Below the pieces are notes generated by a model. That model did not search any database, was not told the origin of the DNA, and worked only from the letters and a program-made list of their open reading frames with translations. Source: Pratylenchus scribneri (Eukaryota > Nematoda > Chromadorea > Rhabditida > Pratylenchidae). Taken from it: DNA of 64,000 nucleotides. Shown in pieces: positions 59,491 to 64,000 of this stretch; positions within the stretch are counted from its first letter, which is position 1, and every line of letters begins with the position of its first letter. The DNA lies in contig JAQSEB010000023.1 in assembly GCA_030063045.1 (NCBI GenBank), positions 5,270,001 to 5,334,000 on the forward strand, read 5' to 3'. The translations under genes were made by a program, and so were the position numbers.

Positions 59491-61720
59491 ATTTTGAATT
59501 TTTTGGATAAAAAAAAATTATAAAGAAGGCAAATTCTAGAGAAAATTGTAAAAAAATGAGGAAAATTGGGAAATGAAATCGGAAAAGAGGAAGGTCCCGC
59601 GCGCGATGGCAAAAAGTCTTAAAAGTTGCTAGGGCTTTTCAACGAAAAAGTCGTCTAAAACATTTTATCCAAACCAATTTTGTCAATTTAGAAGGATTAA
59701 ACCAAAAAAGTAATAATATTTTTTTTTATTAGCATCTCGGTAAGTAACCAATTTCAAAAAAGGCATTTAATGAATGCAATAGCAAAAACAAGGGCTGATT
59801 CAAATTTTTTAAATAATCTTTTCTGGGTGAAATGCGCAACACCCGTTCAACCGCACAAGGGGGTAAGAAAAGATAAGGAAGTCATCGATCCTTTTTGGGA
59901 ATTTAATAAGATATGCTCACATCAATGAGTAAGAATAAAAATGGTTTGGAATTAAATTAATAATGAAATGAATTGGGCGAATTATTAGGGACTGAAAATG
60001 AATGGATGAATCAACGATGAACACAAAATTGCCGGAAATTTGCCGTTTTTTTCACTTTTTTTCATCCGATTTGAAATTTTAGAATGGGAATGAAAAATGT
60101 AAACAAAATGGAATTGGGGGCTGGAAGGGATTGATCATTGGTGAATGAATCAGCTTGAAAAAAAATAATAAAATTGGCTTAAAGAAAACGAATAAAATTG
60201 GTCACAAAATGGATAAATTTTGTGAATAAATAAATTGGGATATCAAATAATTTAAAGAATTTTGAAACGTTTTGGAAGGGCAAAGTAAAAAGTGAAGAAA
60301 TCATTTAATCAATGCTAATAGCAAAAATAAAAATGTTTTAAATAAATAATGTGGGTGAAATGTTAAACACGGGTTCTTTTTTACATACTTATTGAGGGTT
60401 CTAAAAAACGAAATAAAGGAGGTAAGGGAGAATTATTCTACTATTTTAGGCCGGGCAAGAATAGAAAAAGAATGGATTTTTAGTTGATGTCCATTCTCAA
60501 TATACCCCATTTTTCTCTTGTTCCCGATCGCATTTTTTCAGCTTTGAAAAATAGAATTCACCTAAAGAGGGATAATTCTCAATTTCCTCAGTAAAATGGA
60601 ATAAAAATATTTAAAATGATATCATAAAGTGGAAAAAGTGAGAAAACAGAAAAGTGATTTTATGAATGTGGGGAGAATAATTTTAGCTGGGAAATGGGCG
60701 GAAGAGAAGCCAAAAACTGATTCATTAATTATGAAATGGATGAAATACTGAAGTACTGACTATTATATAAAAGGAAGGAATAATTGAATTTGGGAATATG
60801 GTCTGGGTACTGTATACTGTCTCACATATTCTTCCCCTAACCCTAACCCTAATTTGAAGACCCATAGGAGGATCCTTCACTTTCCAAAAAGTGGGCACAA
60901 ACCGGATAAGTATCTTGTTATGTGGCTTCATGGCTGTTTATAAAGGTATTGCACGGACAAACAAATATAAAATATTTTCAAGTAAAAATGATAAAAAGAT
61001 TTGGAAAGTCATCGATCTTTTTTGGACTTAATATAGATTTGTTCTCAATGAATACGAAAAAAACAAAAATTATATAGTCAAAAGATGGAATGTGGGTTCG
61101 ACGCTATTAGAGAAGTGTGCAGCAATTTCTGCTGCGAAAGTAATGAGAGGAGGGGGGGGGGGGGGGGGGGGGTGAGCGGTCAAAGCAGGATGGGCCAATC
61201 GATGAAATGAAGGCCAATGTATTGAGCCAAAGATTTCTTGCATAATTATGAAGGCGAAATAGTGGATTGGGAAATAAATGGGAACATAAAAATTATTTTG
61301 ATGGAATGCCTTCGGCTCAATTTTTCTAATTGTGGCCATAAAAAAATAGGTAGATCAAATTGGCCAGAGGGAGAAGACCAAAATGGGAATGGATGGGAAT
61401 TGGTGGATTATAGAAAGTAGAAACTAAACTTGGAAAGGAAAAGAATTGAAAAAGAGAGGAACAAATACAGGATGCAAGAACTTTTCTTTATAACTGTGTA
61501 ATTTTTATTTGAGAAATGTCAAAATGGTTAAGGAGTTTGGCTTAATTTCCTTCGTAAATTGAATAAAGTGTTTCATCTTCATCAAATAAGAATGGGAATA
61601 GGAAGTAGGATGGAAATGAAATGATTAAACTGAATTTTTGCGGACTCAAAATTTATATTCATTATTTAGATGATAAAATTTTTAAAGAGCAAACGGCGAA
61701 GAGAACTAAAATTTTTCAAG
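59491..61720. other. Intergenic, repeats but no gene
   Basis: Short similar segments recur (ctgggtgaaatgcgcaacac at 59823 and gtgggtgaaatgttaaacac at 60351; aagtcatcgatcctttttgg at 59879 and aagtcatcgatcttttttgg at 61006). A fragment of the CCTAA-type MITE lies at 60783-60920 and a G21 tract at 61152-61172. No supported coding frame. Confidence 0.5.
61152..61172. repeat. G21 homopolymer
   Basis: The longest of the seven G/C homopolymers of the window. Confidence 0.95.
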
Positions 61721-61721
61721 G

Positions 61722-64000
61722 CCTACCCTATCTAATTTTTATCATAATTTTATATTAGACCTTGAATTTAGCTCCGAAATTTTATTTTTAAAAATTTCGA
61801 AAAATCAAAATTTTAAAATTTCCTTTTTCAATATGTACATGCTGTTTCAGCAATTTGTGAATTGAATTTTCAAAATTTTCTATTTTCTAATTTAATAAAT
61901 TATTTCTTATCAATTCTATCTAATCTATATAATAATTTTATATTAGACCTTGAATTTAGCTCCGAAATTTTATTTTTAAAAATTTCGAAAAATCAAAATT
62001 TTAAAATTTCCTTTTTCAATATGTACATGCTGTTTCAGCAATTTGTGAATTGAATTTTCAAAATTTTCTATTTTCTAATTTAATAAATTATTTCTTATCA
62101 ATTCTATCTAATCTATATAATAATTTTATCTTAGACATTTGACTTAGTTCCGAAATTTTATTTTTAAAAATTTCGAAAAATCAAAATTTTAAAATTTCCT
62201 TTTTCAATATGTACATGCTGTTTCAGCAATTTGTGAACTGAATTTTCAAAATCTTCCTATTTTCCAATTTATTAATTTTTTCTAGTCTATTCTATCTAAT
62301 CTATATAATAATTTTATCTTAGACATTTGACTTAGTTCCGAAATTTTATTTTTAAAAATTTCGAAAAATCAAAATTTTAAAATTTCCTTTTTCAATATGT
62401 ACATGCTGTTTCAGCAATTTGTGAATTGAATTTTCAAAATTTTCTATTTTCTAATTTAATAAATTATTTCTTATCAATTCTATCTAATCTATATAATAAT
62501 TTTATCTTAGACATTTGACTTAGTTCCGAAATTTTATTTTTAAAAATTTCGAAAAATCAAAATTTTAAAATTTCCTTTTTCAATATGTACATGCTGTTTC
62601 AGCAATTTGTTAGCAGAATTTTCAAAATTTCCTATTTTCTAATTTAATAAATTATTTCTTATCAATTCTATCTAATCTATATAATAATTTTATCTTAGAC
62701 ATTTGACTTAGTTCCGAAATTTTATTTTTAAAAATTTCGAAAAATCAAAATTTTAAAATTTCCTTTTTCAATATGTACATGCTGTTTCAGCAATTTGTGA
62801 ACTGAATTTTCAAAATCTTCCTATTTTCCAATTTATTAATTTTTTCTAGTCTATTCTATCTAATCTATATAATAATTTTATCTTAGACATTTGACTTAGT
62901 TCCGAAATTTTATTTTTAAAAATTTCGAAAAATCAAAATTTTAAAATTTCCTTTTTCAATATGCACATGCTGTTTCAGCAATTTGTGAACTGAATTTTCA
63001 AAATCTTCCTATTTTCCAATTTATTAATTTTTTCTAGTCTATTCTATCTAATCTATATAATAATTTTATCTTAGACATTTGACTTAGTTCCGAAATTTTA
63101 TTTTTAAAAATTTCGTAAAATCAAAATTTTAAAATTTCCTTTTTCAATATGCACATGCTGTTTCAGCAATTTGTTAGCAGAATTTTCAAAATTTTCTATT
63201 TTCTAATTTAATAAATTATTTCTTATCAATTCTATCTAATCTATATAATAATTTTATCTTAGACATTTGACTTAGTTCCGAAATTTTATTTTTAAAAATT
63301 TCGAAAAATCAAAATTTTAAAATTTCCTTTTTCAATATGTACATGCTGTTTCAGCAATTTGTGAACTGAATTTTCAAAATCTTCCTATTTTCCAATTTAT
63401 TAATTTTTTCTAGTCTATTCTATCTAATCTATATAATAATTTTATCTTAGACATTTGACTTAGTTCCGAAATTTTATTTTTAAAAATTTCGTAAAATCAA
63501 AATTTTAAAATTTCCTTTTTCAATATGTACATGCTGTTTCAGCAATTTGTTAGCAGAATTTTCAAAATTTTCTATTTCTAATTTAATAAATTATTTCTTA
63601 TCAATTCTATCTTATCAATTCTATCTAATCTATATAATAATTTTATCTTAGACATTTGACTTAGTTCCGAAATTTTATTTTTAAAAATTTCGAAAAATCA
63701 AAATTTTAAAATTTCCTTTTTCAATATGTACATGCTGTTTCAGCAATTTGTTAGCAGAATTTTCAAAATTTTCTATTTTCTAATTTAATAAATTATTTCT
63801 TATCAATTCTATCTAATCTATATAATAATTTTATCTTAGACCTTGAATTACGAAATTTTATTTTTAAAAATTTCGAAAAATCAAAATTTTAAAATTCCCT
63901 TTTTCAATATGTACATGCTGTTTCAGCAATTTGTTAGCAGAATTTTCAAAATTTTCTATTTTCTAATTTAATAAATTATTTCTTATCAATTCTATCTAAT
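61722..64000. repeat. Satellite array, 188-base unit, about 12 copies, open at window end
   Basis: The marker atgtacatgctgtttcagca starts at 61833, 62021, 62209, 62397, 62585, 62773, 62961, 63149, 63337, 63525, 63726 and 63909. The spacing is 188 nine times, then 201 (a short internal duplication) and 183. Two unit types alternate irregularly after the marker: one with ttttctattttctaatttaa, the other with cttcctattttccaatttat. Units carry a strong dyad (aaaatttcgaaaaatcaaaa, then ttttaaaattt). The unit length is near that of a nucleosome repeat. Confidence 0.96.

Noticed and set aside
60830..60855. Internal telomere (CCTAACCCTAACCC)
   Set aside because: Only two or three units and inside a MITE-like family; nematode telomeres are usually TTAGGC.

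Overview
The window looks like nuclear DNA of a plant-parasitic nematode of the Meloidogyne/tylenchid type. It is very AT-rich, its genes are broken by many short GT-AG introns of about 35-70 bases, and it carries a nematode-type serpentine receptor. It also has an intron-containing GH30 glucuronoxylanase of bacterial type, a gene class known from root-knot and other tylenchid nematodes and attributed to horizontal transfer. Species cannot be fixed from the sequence alone.

Layout. 1-6.5 kb: a secreted Cys-rich protein gene (start codon damaged or non-canonical) and a 7TM chemoreceptor-like gene. 6.5-9.3 kb: a secreted coiled-coil gene (copy A). 9349-30343: a complete Maverick/Polinton DNA transposon (20,995 bases) with terminal inverted repeats beginning AG and a perfect 6-base target duplication TTTTCA. 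30.6-34.8 kb: a second, ruined copy (B) of the coiled-coil gene, split by a minisatellite. 35.9-39.5 kb: a divergent DHX15/Prp43-type DEAH helicase. 40.1-40.7 kb: a small unidentified gene. 40.8-48.7 kb: a gene desert with MITEs and homopolymer G/C tracts. 48.7-49.8 kb: an Id-like HLH gene. 52.5-54.8 kb: a pepsin-like protein without its first catalytic Asp. 55.2-58.2 kb: the GH30 xylanase. 58.9-59.5 kb: a Gln/Arg/Glu-rich gene with an in-frame stop. 61.7-64 kb: a 188-base satellite array running off the end.

The Maverick carries the expected virus-like set. Protein-primed DNA polymerase B lies on the plus strand with many introns. On the minus strand, as compact intronless ORFs, lie the major capsid protein, a pVI/pX-like protein, adenain-type protease, penton-like minor capsid protein, chromodomain integrase, two small conserved proteins and the FtsK/HerA-like packaging ATPase. 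It also carries genes that are not part of that set. A stand-alone PAZ-domain protein (28155-28994) and a two-repeat TATA-binding-protein-like protein (29103-29814) sit in tandem beside the right terminus, and a Ser/Lys-rich multi-CxxC protein (10362-11827) sits beside the left terminus. A PAZ protein could interfere with small-RNA silencing and a private TBP could direct transcription of the element's own genes. Together they would make a virus-like transposon equipped with host-derived gene-control modules. This is the main candidate for an undescribed system here; the functions are inferences from fold recognition by eye.
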